NCBI GenBank assembly: GCA_938045295.1
Contig: CALINO010000003.1
Coordinates: forward strand, 52,184 to 116,183
DNA from: an uncultured Arenicella sp.
GTDB taxonomy: Bacteria; Pseudomonadota; Gammaproteobacteria; Arenicellales; Arenicellaceae
Reading direction: 5' to 3'
DNA length: 64,000 nt
Under the pieces are notes generated by a model that saw only the letters and a list, made by a program, of their open reading frames with translations, had not been told where the DNA came from and did no database searches. The position numbers and the translations under genes were made by a program. Of the stretch, positions 18,490 to 28,231 are shown in pieces (position 1 is the first letter of the stretch; each line of letters opens with the position of its first letter).

Positions 18490-18853
18490 ATCTATCTTTA
18501 TTTTGGGGGCACTGTTCTATTGATTATAGTGGTTTTCACTGACTGTTGTAAGACAATCTTGTAAGTTTTTACGTCCAAATTTTGATTAACTCCCACTTTT
18601 TCAAATCACCGGAAATTTTTAATCAGACTATCTAAGCAGTGAAAAATAGCATAAATGGTTAATAAATATCGTTTTTACAGTAACTCTTAAAATTGGTCAT
18701 ACAATATATATTTACAATAATTGGTTTTATTGTCAAATATGTATTGTAATTGTTTGAGTGTTTTGTAAGTATATTTTTGCAGTGTTAATAATAATATGTA
18801 TGACAAAGTCAAACAAAAAGACCAATTTTTAAAACAGTTCTGAGGAGACTAGT
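18490..18853 (+). promoter_or_regulatory. Divergent regulatory region of the alginate locus
   Basis: AT-rich 364 bp between the GntR regulator and the TonB receptor. TGTATGAC occurs on the minus strand at about 18696-18703 (as GTCATACA) and on the plus strand at about 18797-18804, both followed by AA within two bases; a looser TGTATTGTAA lies near 18740. The plus-strand copy sits just downstream of a plausible promoter (TTGTAA 18763-18768, TAATAA 18786-18791, 17-base spacing), a good position for a repressor. Ribosome-binding site TGAGGAG precedes the receptor ATG. Confidence 0.4.
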
Positions 18854-21841
18854 ATGAATTTAGTTCGGAGGAGGGTCGCACAAGCTATTACGCTTATGTC
18901 AGCCAAAAATTTAATAGTTGCTGGCGTATCAGCAGGCATGCTGGGCGTTTACAGTACCACGTTGGCTCAAACAGCATCGCTCGAATCTGACGAGCCTGTT
19001 GAAGAGATTGTTGTTACAGGTATTCGTTCATCATTACAGAGTGCGTTGGCAGAAAAGCGTTCGGCAGACAATTTGAAAGAAGTGATTATTGCTGAGGATA
19101 TCGGCAAATTGCCTGACCAAAATCTTGCAGAGGTGCTTGAGAACGTCACCGGTATTCAGATTACTCGTACGGCGGGTGTTGGCACTGGTGTTCAAATTCG
19201 TGGCACGAATGCAAACCGCACGGAGATCAATGGTGTTTCCACCTCGGGCTCCGGGGCTGGGCGCAGCGGCATCAACTTTGAAGATATTTCTGCCGGCATT
19301 ATCTCTGCGGTTGAAGTTACGAAAGCGTCTGAAGCGAAAACGATTGAAGGGTCTGTCGGTGGTACTATCAACTTGAGAACCATACGGCCACTGGATCTTA
19401 AAGAACGCGTGGCGTCTGTTCGATTACAGCTAGAAGACAGCAGCCTTTCAACTGATAGTGCGACACCGCGAGTCTCAGGTACCTACGGCAATAATTGGAG
19501 CACAGACAGCGGCGATTTTGGTCTAGTTGTGAGTGCAAGTTATACCGAACAAGACGTTACGGCGTTTCGCCCACGCGCTGATCGCGATAACTTAATCACT
19601 GCCGACAGTGGGGCGGCCAGCGCGCAAGGCTTTGATTTTCTTCCGATTCAATTTTTTGTCCAAGACTATGACAACTTTGAGTTTGAAACGACCAATATTG
19701 CCAGCACCTTTGAATGGGCGCCCAATGATGCACTGAAGTTCTCTTTTGATGCGATCATTAATGAACAAGAGCGTATACAGCAGAGCTCTAGAATCCAGGC
19801 ATCGGGCGTTAGCAGTCTTAATAATATTTCGGTTCCTGATCAATTCGAGACGGTTAACTTTGGCTCATTGGATGGTTCCAGCGGAAGGCAAAATCTTGGC
19901 ACAATTCAAGCGGCAACACGCGGTGTGATTGGTGTGGATTTAGCCGATGACGATGACGACCCGAACTTTCGTTCTTCTACAGAAACAGGTTCACGCCTGA
20001 CAGAAAGTGAGATATTCAGCTTAGGAGTTGATTGGCAAATAACGGATCGGCTTTCGGCCAATTTTCAACTGGCAACGTCTAACTCCGATACAACAACGCC
20101 GAGTTTTAATACGGTGCTGAATTTTATCAACCCGAACGCGCCTTTAGACGCTGGTGGCGGTAACGATAACAGCACACCATTTGAATACGATTTAACGGGA
20201 GGCTCACTGACCTTCGCTGTGGCAACTGGCGTACCATTTGCGCCAACCGCAGCACAGTTGCTTGATCCGGCGAACAGTGTGTTACGTGATGTGCAAATTT
20301 CGCAGAACAGCGCTGAAAACAGCGAAGATGCAATTCGCGCTGATTTTACTTACGATTTAAGCGATTCTGGTATCACCTCCATTGATTTTGGGGTGCGGCG
20401 CAATGAAACCAACAGCGTTCGAGATGAAGTTCGTTCAAGTGTTGGGCTAAGAAATTTGTCGGATAGCCCGAGAGCCAGCCTGTTTTCAAATATCATCACG
20501 GCCGGGCCAACCAATTTTAATGCGGCTGACGGCCGAACTCTGTTCGTTCGTGATTTTATTCACATAAGTCCCGAGTTATCGGTTTCTGACCCAGACGCTA
20601 TTTTAGCAACCTTAAATAATGCCATTACGGCCATCGGCGGTTCAAGATCAATTGACTCGCCAACATCCAGTACCAGTGCGTTCTTTGATATTGAAGAAGA
20701 AACTAACTCTCTCTACGCGCAAGCGAATTTCGAGTCAGGTATCTTCCGCGGTAATTTTGGGGTTCGTTATGTCGAAACTGACATTAATTCGAGTGCTTTT
20801 TCTGAGTTAGACGGCGTGGTAACACCAACGACCTCAACAGGCTCTTACGATTTCTTGTTACCAAGAATCAATATCGTTGCAAACGTAAGAGATGATCTTG
20901 TTCTGCGTTTTGGCTATGGTGAAGACATTAGGCGTCCAGACTTTGATGACCTGTCTTCCGCATTTACTTTTAGCACTAGCCCGAACCCTGATGTAGAACT
21001 TGGTAACCCTGAGCTGGAACCCGAAGAAGTTGAATCATTTGACCTGTCGGCAGAATGGTATTTTGCTCCGTCAGCGGTTGTGAGTCTTGGTTACTTCAAT
21101 AAAAAGCGTACTGGCTTGTTTGTGCAAAATGACGAAAGCCCGTTTGAAGACCCGATCACAGGTTTCCGCGATACTACCGCGCCTTGTGAGCAGGGTGGTA
21201 TTTTCAACCCCATTGCGGACGTGAATGTGTTCGGGCCTGAGGGCGGCGTTGGGGTTTGTGTGCCTTCATCGCAAAGAATCAACGGGGCTGGAGAAACAAC
21301 GCAAAAAGGTTTTGAACTTGCGTTTCAGTATGACCTTTCGGCTTTTGAAGACGAGCTGGGTTGGGCATCAGGTTTCGGTATTTTAGCCAACTACACAAAC
21401 CAAGAGTTCTCTGGTGGTGATTCATTTAACGGCGCAACAAGTCGCGCGTCTAATGTCTTTCAAGCCACCTCTGGCCTCAGTGATGTTGATCTTCGCGCGC
21501 AACTGTTAGATCTGTCTGAGAATTCATACAACATAACCTTATTCTACGAAAAGTATGCTCTTTCAGCCAGAATGCGTTACACATGGCGTGAAGCATACCG
21601 GTCGAATGACTTTGGTAGTACTACAAGCTTTCCATGGGGGTTCCCGGTTGTTCAGGAAGACCGAGGGCAGCTGAATGCAAGCATCAGCTATGATGTGAAC
21701 GATAAGCTGAATATTGGGGTAGAGGCCATAAACTTAACTGAGTCCGAGGTTGAGCAATCGTGTGTCAATGAGGGAGCGCTGCTGTGCTTTCAAGGTTTGA
21801 CCGATCGCCGAATTACCATAGGTGCCAGCTACAGTTTTTAG
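18854..21841 (+). CDS. TonB-dependent receptor, probable alginate oligosaccharide importer
   Basis: Outer-membrane transporter of 995 residues. Signal peptide (MNLVRRRVAQAITLMSAKN, cleavage near TLAQ), TonB-box-like segment VEEIVVTGIRSSL, plug domain (IGKLPDQNLAEVLENVTGIQ, VQIRGTNANRTEINGV), then a barrel ending in a terminal aromatic ITIGASYSF. There is no STN signalling domain, unlike the two FecIR-linked receptors elsewhere in the window. Position at the head of the alginate lyase genes indicates that it imports alginate oligomers. Followed by a strong hairpin at 21859-21902 before the lyase genes. Confidence 0.93.
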   Translation: MNLVRRRVAQAITLMSAKNLIVAGVSAGMLGVYSTTLAQTASLESDEPVEEIVVTGIRSSLQSALAEKRSADNLKEVIIAEDIGKLPDQNLAEVLENVTGIQITRTAGVGTGVQIRGTNANRTEINGVSTSGSGAGRSGINFEDISAGIISAVEVTKASEAKTIEGSVGGTINLRTIRPLDLKERVASVRLQLEDSSLSTDSATPRVSGTYGNNWSTDSGDFGLVVSASYTEQDVTAFRPRADRDNLITADSGAASAQGFDFLPIQFFVQDYDNFEFETTNIASTFEWAPNDALKFSFDAIINEQERIQQSSRIQASGVSSLNNISVPDQFETVNFGSLDGSSGRQNLGTIQAATRGVIGVDLADDDDDPNFRSSTETGSRLTESEIFSLGVDWQITDRLSANFQLATSNSDTTTPSFNTVLNFINPNAPLDAGGGNDNSTPFEYDLTGGSLTFAVATGVPFAPTAAQLLDPANSVLRDVQISQNSAENSEDAIRADFTYDLSDSGITSIDFGVRRNETNSVRDEVRSSVGLRNLSDSPRASLFSNIITAGPTNFNAADGRTLFVRDFIHISPELSVSDPDAILATLNNAITAIGGSRSIDSPTSSTSAFFDIEEETNSLYAQANFESGIFRGNFGVRYVETDINSSAFSELDGVVTPTTSTGSYDFLLPRINIVANVRDDLVLRFGYGEDIRRPDFDDLSSAFTFSTSPNPDVELGNPELEPEEVESFDLSAEWYFAPSAVVSLGYFNKKRTGLFVQNDESPFEDPITGFRDTTAPCEQGGIFNPIADVNVFGPEGGVGVCVPSSQRINGAGETTQKGFELAFQYDLSAFEDELGWASGFGILANYTNQEFSGGDSFNGATSRASNVFQATSGLSDVDLRAQLLDLSENSYNITLFYEKYALSARMRYTWREAYRSNDFGSTTSFPWGFPVVQEDRGQLNASISYDVNDKLNIGVEAINLTESEVEQSCVNEGALLCFQGLTDRRITIGASYSF

Positions 21842-21858
21842 TCGCTTTTTTGGTGAAA

Positions 21859-21902
21859 ATTGATTCGCCCTAATATCTTCTCCTTCTGTGGGGCGAATCA
21901 AT
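21859..21902 (+). other. Intra-operon hairpin
   Basis: Perfect 12-bp inverted repeat ATTGATTCGCCC/GGGCGAATCAAT with a 20-base loop, 18 bases after the receptor stop. No T tract follows, so it looks like an mRNA stabiliser or processing site rather than a terminator. An ATG at 21888 inside it opens the lyase frame but is probably not the real start. Confidence 0.65.
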
Positions 21903-21968
21903 GGCAGGCAAAGACCTTCATTCAGAATTTCTTTGCCTGATTTTCCGTCTAATTTATTTCACAGGAAT

Positions 21969-24290
21969 ATGAAAAAAAGACACACTAATCGCATCGTTAT
22001 TATTAAGGCCGCTATTACTAAAGCCGCCCAGATTGTCTGGCTGATGCTCGCTTGTATGTATGTAGGCCAGCTCAACGCTAAAACCTATTTAGTGGCAGAC
22101 ATAGATGAATATCAGAAAGCGATGCCAAAACTACTTCCAGGTGACAAGCTTGTTCTTAAAAACGGCGTCTGGAATGATTTTGAAATACTGTTCGAGGGGC
22201 AGGGCACCACTGAACAGCCGATAACATTAGAGCCTGAAGTTAAAGGCAAAGTTGTACTCAGTGGCAATTCCAATTTAAGGCTCGCAGGCGAGCATCTGAT
22301 CGTTTCAGGTCTGGTTTTCAAAAATGGCTACACCCCAACCAGTTCAGTGATTTCATTTGCTAAAAGCAAAACGGAGTTGGCGAATAACTCACGGGTTACT
22401 GAAACCGTGATACATAATTACAACAACCCCGAGAGATATGAAAACGAGCATTGGGTGACGATGTATGGCAGAAACAATCGTTTTGATCATAACCACTTAG
22501 AAGGCAAGCGAACCAAAGGGGTGACGATGGCGGTGCGCCTTAATACTAAAGCGAGCCAACAGAATCATCACCGAATAGATCATAATTATTTTGGGCCACG
22601 GCCGATTCTTGGTTCCAACGGTGGTGAAACGCTGCGGGTTGGCACCAGTCACTATTCGTTAACCGATTCTTTTACCGTTGTTGAAAACAATTATTTTGAC
22701 CGGTGCGATGGCGAGCTCGAGATTATTTCGAATAAAGCCGGGAAAAATAAGTACATCGGAAACGTGTTTTATCAGTCTCGCGGCACCCTGACGATGCGCC
22801 ACGGAAATGACACGCTAGTTGAAGGCAATGTGTTCTTCGGAAACGGCGCCGACCACACCGGGGGCATTCGGGTAATCAATAAGCGCCAAACTGTTCGTAA
22901 CAATTATTTGGAAGGCTTAGCAGGGTATCGCTTTGGTGGCGCATTGGTTGTGATGAATGGTGTGCCCAATTCAAAAATCAATCGTTACCACCAAGTCGAA
23001 GACTCTGTGATTGCTAATAACTCTTTGATTAATTCAGGCCATATTCAATTGGCGGCAGGAAGTGATTTTGAACGTTCCGCGACGCCAGTCAGAACCGCGT
23101 TTAAAGATAATTTGATCTATCACCAAGATAATCTTGATCCATTCACCATCTATGACGACATCTCCGGTATTACGTTTGAGGGAAATGCCATCAATGGGGT
23201 GAAAGATTTACAGATTACGGATGGGTTTCAAAACAGCGCTTTTGACGTCAGCCGTGCTGGTAATGGCTTGCTCTACGCTGACATGGCCGACATGAAAGCG
23301 ATGCTTGCCGAGGTAGGGGTGGCGCGAGATTTACAGCCACTTAAAAAACAGCAAGTTGGGGTTGATTGGTACCCGAAACCTCAAGTACAGCCGACTTTCG
23401 ATTACGGTAAAACAATACAGATTCAGCCCGGCCTAGACACGATTTACAACGCCCTTAAAGAGGCAAATGACGGCGACATATTAAGCTTAGCAAATGGCCA
23501 GTACGCTAATTCGAGAGTCATTAACCTGACCAAGGCAATCACAATTCAAGCTCGATCTGAATCGCCCAACGTTGAGTTAACGTTTCAGCGTGCGGCTCTA
23601 TTCGAGATTCAGCAAGGCGGCAGCCTCAAGCTAAAAGGCGTGAGAATCTCCGGCAGTGAATCGCCCGACAGTTCTGGCAATGTGGTGGTAAGAACGCAAA
23701 GGCGATCCATGCTCACCAACTACGAGTTAGTGGTACAGAACAGTGAGATTGTTGATCTTGATATCAATCACTCGTTCAATTTCTTGACTGTGTTCAAAGG
23801 AACGTTTGCTGACAATATCGAAATCACTGATTCGGTGTTTAAAAATATTACAGGCTCTGTATTAAGTCTGGATAAAGAGAGTGATGACTTCGGGATCTAT
23901 AATGCCGAGTACGTCACCATTAAAGACTCCCAATTCGAAACCATTGAGGGTGATTTGGTCGACTTTTATCGAGGGGGTACCGATGAAAGTACCTTTGGCC
24001 CGCATTTTGAAATGACGGGTTCAACCTTGGATAAGGTGGGTTTTGGCAAGCGTAATAAATCAAAGAGCTCAATCTTGTTGCACGGAGTGCAGGTCAGTAA
24101 CGTCAGTAACAACACAATTGTTGATAGCTCTGCCATTACGATACGACATACCGTCGGTGAACCGGTTACCAAAATGGTGAACAACGAGTTTCTCGATACG
24201 CCAAAAATAGAAATAAGTGAGCTTTACAGTGATAAAAGCGACACGGCTGACTTATCTGGAAACGTCTATCGCGCGAGAAATAAACGATGA
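21969..24290 (+). CDS. Alginate lyase, PL6 family (two beta-helix domains)
   Basis: Secreted polysaccharide lyase of 773 residues. Signal peptide to about residue 36 (LMLACMYVGQLNA-K), then a chondroitinase-B-like right-handed beta-helix with the PL6 core: NHLEGKRTKGVTMAVR, GGETLRVGTSHYS, ELEIISNKAGKN and SRGTLTMRHGN, which contain the Glu, Lys and Arg used for calcium binding and beta-elimination. A second parallel beta-helix fills about residues 470-773. The two-domain layout and length match exolytic PL6 enzymes such as AlyGC. I chose the ATG at 21969 (AGGA site just before it); the frame is open from 21888, but that adds 27 residues ahead of the signal peptide. Overlaps the next gene by 4 bases. 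Confidence 0.92.
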   Translation: MKKRHTNRIVIIKAAITKAAQIVWLMLACMYVGQLNAKTYLVADIDEYQKAMPKLLPGDKLVLKNGVWNDFEILFEGQGTTEQPITLEPEVKGKVVLSGNSNLRLAGEHLIVSGLVFKNGYTPTSSVISFAKSKTELANNSRVTETVIHNYNNPERYENEHWVTMYGRNNRFDHNHLEGKRTKGVTMAVRLNTKASQQNHHRIDHNYFGPRPILGSNGGETLRVGTSHYSLTDSFTVVENNYFDRCDGELEIISNKAGKNKYIGNVFYQSRGTLTMRHGNDTLVEGNVFFGNGADHTGGIRVINKRQTVRNNYLEGLAGYRFGGALVVMNGVPNSKINRYHQVEDSVIANNSLINSGHIQLAAGSDFERSATPVRTAFKDNLIYHQDNLDPFTIYDDISGITFEGNAINGVKDLQITDGFQNSAFDVSRAGNGLLYADMADMKAMLAEVGVARDLQPLKKQQVGVDWYPKPQVQPTFDYGKTIQIQPGLDTIYNALKEANDGDILSLANGQYANSRVINLTKAITIQARSESPNVELTFQRAALFEIQQGGSLKLKGVRISGSESPDSSGNVVVRTQRRSMLTNYELVVQNSEIVDLDINHSFNFLTVFKGTFADNIEITDSVFKNITGSVLSLDKESDDFGIYNAEYVTIKDSQFETIEGDLVDFYRGGTDESTFGPHFEMTGSTLDKVGFGKRNKSKSSILLHGVQVSNVSNNTIVDSSAITIRHTVGEPVTKMVNNEFLDTPKIEISELYSDKSDTADLSGNVYRARNKR

Positions 24291-26512
24291 TGCGGCCAAC
24301 AATGAAATGTGTAACCCGCATTCTCGCGATGTTGCTGGTGTTGATTGGCGTTAGTGCTTTAACCGCGTGTAATGCCGCGCAGACCAACTCACCAGAGCCT
24401 GCGCACCCGAATTTAACGGTCACTCAGGGTGATATTGATGTTATTTCATCGCAGATTAAACAAGTGCCAAGGGCGCAACGTGCTCTAGAACAGCTGATTG
24501 CCAAGGTTGAAGCCGACATGGCGCAACAGATGGATGTGCCAATTCCCAAAGATGCCGGTGGTGGCTATACCCACGAGCAGCATAAGCGTAATTATCAGTC
24601 GCTTTACGACTCGGCCTTATTATTTCAAATAACTAAAAAGCCGGCCTATGCCGAGTTCGCCAGAACGATGCTGCTTAAATACGCAGAGCTTTACCCCACT
24701 CTTAGTATTCACCCGAAACCTAAAGAGCAAACGCCCGGCAAGCTGTTTTGGCAGAGCTTGAACGAAGCGGTGTGGTTAGTTCACACCATTCAGGCTTACG
24801 ACATGATGTTGGCTTTTCTGAATCAGCAAGATCAAAAAACTATCGAAAACCAATTGCTGCGGCCAGTGGCAAACTATTTGTCAGAAGGGCAACCGGCAAC
24901 ATTTAATAAAATTCATAACCACGGAACCTGGGCTGCTGCTGCGGTTGGAATGACTGGCTATGTGCTACGTGATGAGACGCTTGTTAAAAAAGCTCTTTAT
25001 GGTTTGGATATGTCCGGCAAAGCCGGCTTTTTGAAACAAATAGAACACCTTTTTTCACCAGACGGCTACTACGCTGAAGGGCCGTACTATCAGCGTTATG
25101 CACTCATGCCATTTGTGCTGTTTGCTAAAGCCATTCACGTGAATGAGCCGGAACGAAAGATATTTGAGTTTCAAGATCAAGCCTTGCTCAAGGCAATTCG
25201 CACCTCTGTGCAACTCAGTTATAACAAACTGTTTTTTGGAATCAATGATGCGATTAAAGATAAGGGCATCGATACCATTGAACTGGTTCACGGCATCGCT
25301 ATTGCATACGAAATCAGTCAAGACCCGGGTTTGCTGGGGGTTGCAGAGCAACAGAATCACACCTTGTTAACTGGCTACGGCTTTGGTGTTGCTAAGGCCA
25401 TTGAAGACGGTTTAGCCAAACCCTTCGAATTTAAATCCATGCAATTGCGAGACGGCAAAGACGGTGATCAAGGCGCCTTGGCAATTTTCCGCAGCGGCAT
25501 TGAAGAAGGCCATCAAGCCTTAGTGATGAAAAACACATCACAAGGCTTAGGGCATGGTCATTTTGACAAATTGCACTGGCTTTATTTCGATAATGGTCAC
25601 GAAATTGTTAGAGACTATGGCGCGGCACGCTTCTTGAATATTGAGGCAAAATACGGCGGTCACTATTTGCCGGAAAATAATGCGTGGGCGAAACAAACCG
25701 TGGCTCACAATACCGTTGTTGTTGATGAGCAGAGTCACTTTAACGGCGATTGGCGGTTATCACAGAAGTCAGCACCAAGTGTGCGGTTCTTTGAGGCAAC
25801 CGACGACGTAAAAATCACCGCCGCAGCAATCGCAGACGCCTACGAAGGAGTGGTGCTCAATCGCACTATGGCAATGATCAAGCATGACCGTCTTGAATAT
25901 CCACTTATTGTCGATGTGTTCAAACTGAGTAGCGAAGATGTTCACCAATACGATCTGCCACTGCATTATCAAGGCCAGATTATTTCCCACAACCTGAATG
26001 TAAATGCTAAGACCAGAGCCCTTTACCCCTTAGGAAAAGAGAATGGTTATGAGTATTTATGGGATCGTGCTAGAGGTGAATTTACATCGCCCATGGCTCA
26101 GGTAACGTGGTTAAACGCCGATCGTTTCTATACTTACAGCACCGTTGGTGGTGAAAAGGAAGAGCTGATATTCGCCGAGCTGGGTGCAAATGACCCGAAC
26201 TTCAACTTAACCAAAGAAAGTGCGTTGATTCATCGAGTTGAAGCGGCGACAAACCACACGTTCGTCTCAGTACTAGAACAACATGGCGAATATAACGGTC
26301 GTGCAGAGTACACGGTGAATGCGAAAAGCAAGGTGGTGGCGTTAAAGCATCACTATGTCGACGATATAAACATCGTTGGCGTACAACTTGAAGCCGGAGA
26401 TTTCATTACCTTGGTGTTTACCGAGCGAGGTGACGAAGCTAGCAAACACAAAGTTGAGCACGATGGCCGAACTGTTGAGTGGGTAGGGCACTACACGCTT
26501 ATTAATGACTAA
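24287..26512 (+). CDS. Oligoalginate lyase, PL17 family lipoprotein
   Basis: Exolytic lyase of 741 residues that degrades alginate oligomers to unsaturated monouronate. Lipoprotein signal with lipobox LTAC at about residues 25-28. An alpha/alpha toroid carries the PL17 motifs IHNHGTWAAAAVGMTGYVL and EGPYYQRYALMPF (catalytic Asn/His/Tyr region), followed by a heparinase II/III-like beta-sheet domain (GHGHFDKLHWLYFDNG, AHNTVVVDEQSHF). The ATG overlaps the PL6 stop (ATGA at 24287-24290), so the two lyases are coupled. Probable location is the inner face of the outer membrane or cell surface. Confidence 0.94.
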   Translation: MMRPTMKCVTRILAMLLVLIGVSALTACNAAQTNSPEPAHPNLTVTQGDIDVISSQIKQVPRAQRALEQLIAKVEADMAQQMDVPIPKDAGGGYTHEQHKRNYQSLYDSALLFQITKKPAYAEFARTMLLKYAELYPTLSIHPKPKEQTPGKLFWQSLNEAVWLVHTIQAYDMMLAFLNQQDQKTIENQLLRPVANYLSEGQPATFNKIHNHGTWAAAAVGMTGYVLRDETLVKKALYGLDMSGKAGFLKQIEHLFSPDGYYAEGPYYQRYALMPFVLFAKAIHVNEPERKIFEFQDQALLKAIRTSVQLSYNKLFFGINDAIKDKGIDTIELVHGIAIAYEISQDPGLLGVAEQQNHTLLTGYGFGVAKAIEDGLAKPFEFKSMQLRDGKDGDQGALAIFRSGIEEGHQALVMKNTSQGLGHGHFDKLHWLYFDNGHEIVRDYGAARFLNIEAKYGGHYLPENNAWAKQTVAHNTVVVDEQSHFNGDWRLSQKSAPSVRFFEATDDVKITAAAIADAYEGVVLNRTMAMIKHDRLEYPLIVDVFKLSSEDVHQYDLPLHYQGQIISHNLNVNAKTRALYPLGKENGYEYLWDRARGEFTSPMAQVTWLNADRFYTYSTVGGEKEELIFAELGANDPNFNLTKESALIHRVEAATNHTFVSVLEQHGEYNGRAEYTVNAKSKVVALKHHYVDDINIVGVQLEAGDFITLVFTERGDEASKHKVEHDGRTVEWVGHYTLIND

Positions 26513-26532
26513 CGAACTTTAGTGAAAAATGT

Positions 26533-26895
26533 ATGAATAAAAAAAGTCAACAAAGCCCCTCATTTGTGATGGCAGGTGATGAAGCCATTGAGCAAGTGGA
26601 TGAAGGAATTACACGCCAGTTTTTGGGTTACGGCCCTGAGTTGATGGCCGTAAAGGTGTGGTTTGAAGAGGGTGCAATTGGTTATCAGCATGATCATCCG
26701 CACACGCAAGTCAGCTATGTCGAGAGTGGTGAATTCGAGGCGACGATTGACGGAGAAACCAAGGTTTTGCGTGCAGGTGACTCGTTTTATGTTGCACCCA
26801 ACAAATCTCACGGAGCGGTTTGTAAAAAAGCGGGTGTGTTGATCGATATATTCAGCCCGCATCGTGAAGACTTTTTAGAGGTAGAGCAGTCATGA
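26533..26895 (+). CDS. kdgF: KdgF-type cupin, unsaturated uronate ring-opening
   Basis: A 120-residue single cupin matching KdgF, which speeds conversion of 4,5-unsaturated monouronates to the linear ketouronate DEH. Metal-binding residues are visible in HDHPHTQVSYVESGEFE, and the second motif is DSFYVAPNKSHGAV. No signal peptide, so cytoplasmic; the monomer must be imported first, in keeping with the MFS gene that overlaps its stop by 4 bases. Confidence 0.92.
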   Translation: MNKKSQQSPSFVMAGDEAIEQVDEGITRQFLGYGPELMAVKVWFEEGAIGYQHDHPHTQVSYVESGEFEATIDGETKVLRAGDSFYVAPNKSHGAVCKKAGVLIDIFSPHREDFLEVEQS

Positions 26896-28193
26896 AAATT
26901 AACAACTTGCGTTGGTGGGTTATCACTCTAATTGCCCTTGCCACCATTATTAACTACATTGACCGGCAATCACTGAATGTACTTTGGCCTGATATTTCGG
27001 CTGAATTGTACCCCAACCTGAATGCCGATGAGCGTAAAGAAATTTACGCGTTGATCTCAGTCGTGTTTGTCTTTTCCTACGCATTTGGGCAGGCCATTTT
27101 TGGCAAAATATTTGATTGGATCGGAACTCGTCTGGGTTTCGCCTTGTCGATAGGATTATGGTCCATTGCCACTGCACTGCATGCGCTGGCGCGAGGAGTG
27201 GTGAGTTTTAGTATTTTTCGAGCAATACTAGGCGTAGCGGAAGCGGGCAACTGGCCGGGCGCGACTAAAGGTAATGCGGAATGGTTTCCAACCAAGGAAC
27301 GCGCACTAGCACAAGGGATTTTTAATTCCGGTGCGGCGATTGGGGGAATTGTTTCCATACCGTTGATTGCATTCTTATCGATATATTTCAGTTGGAAATC
27401 AATCTTCATCATCGTTGGCATCACTGGCTTGTTGTGGTTGATTCCATGGTTGGTGCTGGTTAAGTCGCCGCCAAAATCGCACCCGTGGATTACCGAAGAA
27501 GAACGCGAGTACATTTTAAGCGGTCAGAAGAATCAGGATTTAAGCGGTGATGGTGAGTTTGATGAGGGTTACAACCCGCCCACCGCAAAAATGTTGTCCC
27601 ACAAGCAAAGTTGGGGCGTGATTATTGCGTCAGCGGCTATTGACCCAATTTGGTGGCTGTTTGTCTTCTGGATTCCAATTTACCTGTCTGAAGTTTATGG
27701 CATGGATGTGAAAACCATCGGCATCTATGGTTGGGTGCCGTACGTCGGTGCCATGTTCGGGGCATGGTTTGGAGGACTTCTGGCGCAGAACCGAATGAAG
27801 GCCGGTTGGACGGTCGATGCAACGCGCAAGCTTACGATTAGCCTTGGTTGCGTCATTATGCTGCCGACACTGCTTGCGATGGCAAATCCGGGGTCACCTA
27901 CCACAGCCGTGCTCTTGATGGCGGTCATCTTATTCGGTTTCCAAACCGCCATTGGCAATATACAAACCCTACCGAGCGACTTCTTCGGAGGTAAAACGGT
28001 GGGTACGCTCGCCGGTCTTGCCGGAATGGCCGCAAAGCTCGGAGCCGTTGCTCTGACCTCACTTGTGCCTTGGTTAACGTCGGGTGGCAACTATGCTCCA
28101 GCCTTCGTTATAGGCGCGGCTTTAGCGGTGATCGCATTCGCGAGCATTTGGATTTTATGTCCGAAAATTGAACCTTTGAGGCCAAAGTCTTAG
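26892..28193 (+). CDS. MFS transporter, hexuronate/ACS-like
   Basis: Twelve-helix major facilitator of 433 residues in the anion:cation symporter group that includes ExuT. Signature NYIDRQSLNVLWPDI after the first helix, the GRAILGVAEAGNWPGATKGNAEWFP type segment in helix 4, and a charged central loop at about 195-230. Embedded between kdgF and the SDR gene, so the most likely cargo is unsaturated uronate or DEH across the inner membrane. Confidence 0.92.
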   Translation: MKINNLRWWVITLIALATIINYIDRQSLNVLWPDISAELYPNLNADERKEIYALISVVFVFSYAFGQAIFGKIFDWIGTRLGFALSIGLWSIATALHALARGVVSFSIFRAILGVAEAGNWPGATKGNAEWFPTKERALAQGIFNSGAAIGGIVSIPLIAFLSIYFSWKSIFIIVGITGLLWLIPWLVLVKSPPKSHPWITEEEREYILSGQKNQDLSGDGEFDEGYNPPTAKMLSHKQSWGVIIASAAIDPIWWLFVFWIPIYLSEVYGMDVKTIGIYGWVPYVGAMFGAWFGGLLAQNRMKAGWTVDATRKLTISLGCVIMLPTLLAMANPGSPTTAVLLMAVILFGFQTAIGNIQTLPSDFFGGKTVGTLAGLAGMAAKLGAVALTSLVPWLTSGGNYAPAFVIGAALAVIAFASIWILCPKIEPLRPKS

Positions 28194-28231
28194 TCCTCAA
28201 AACCTTAAATGAAATAAACAACGAAGTTGAT

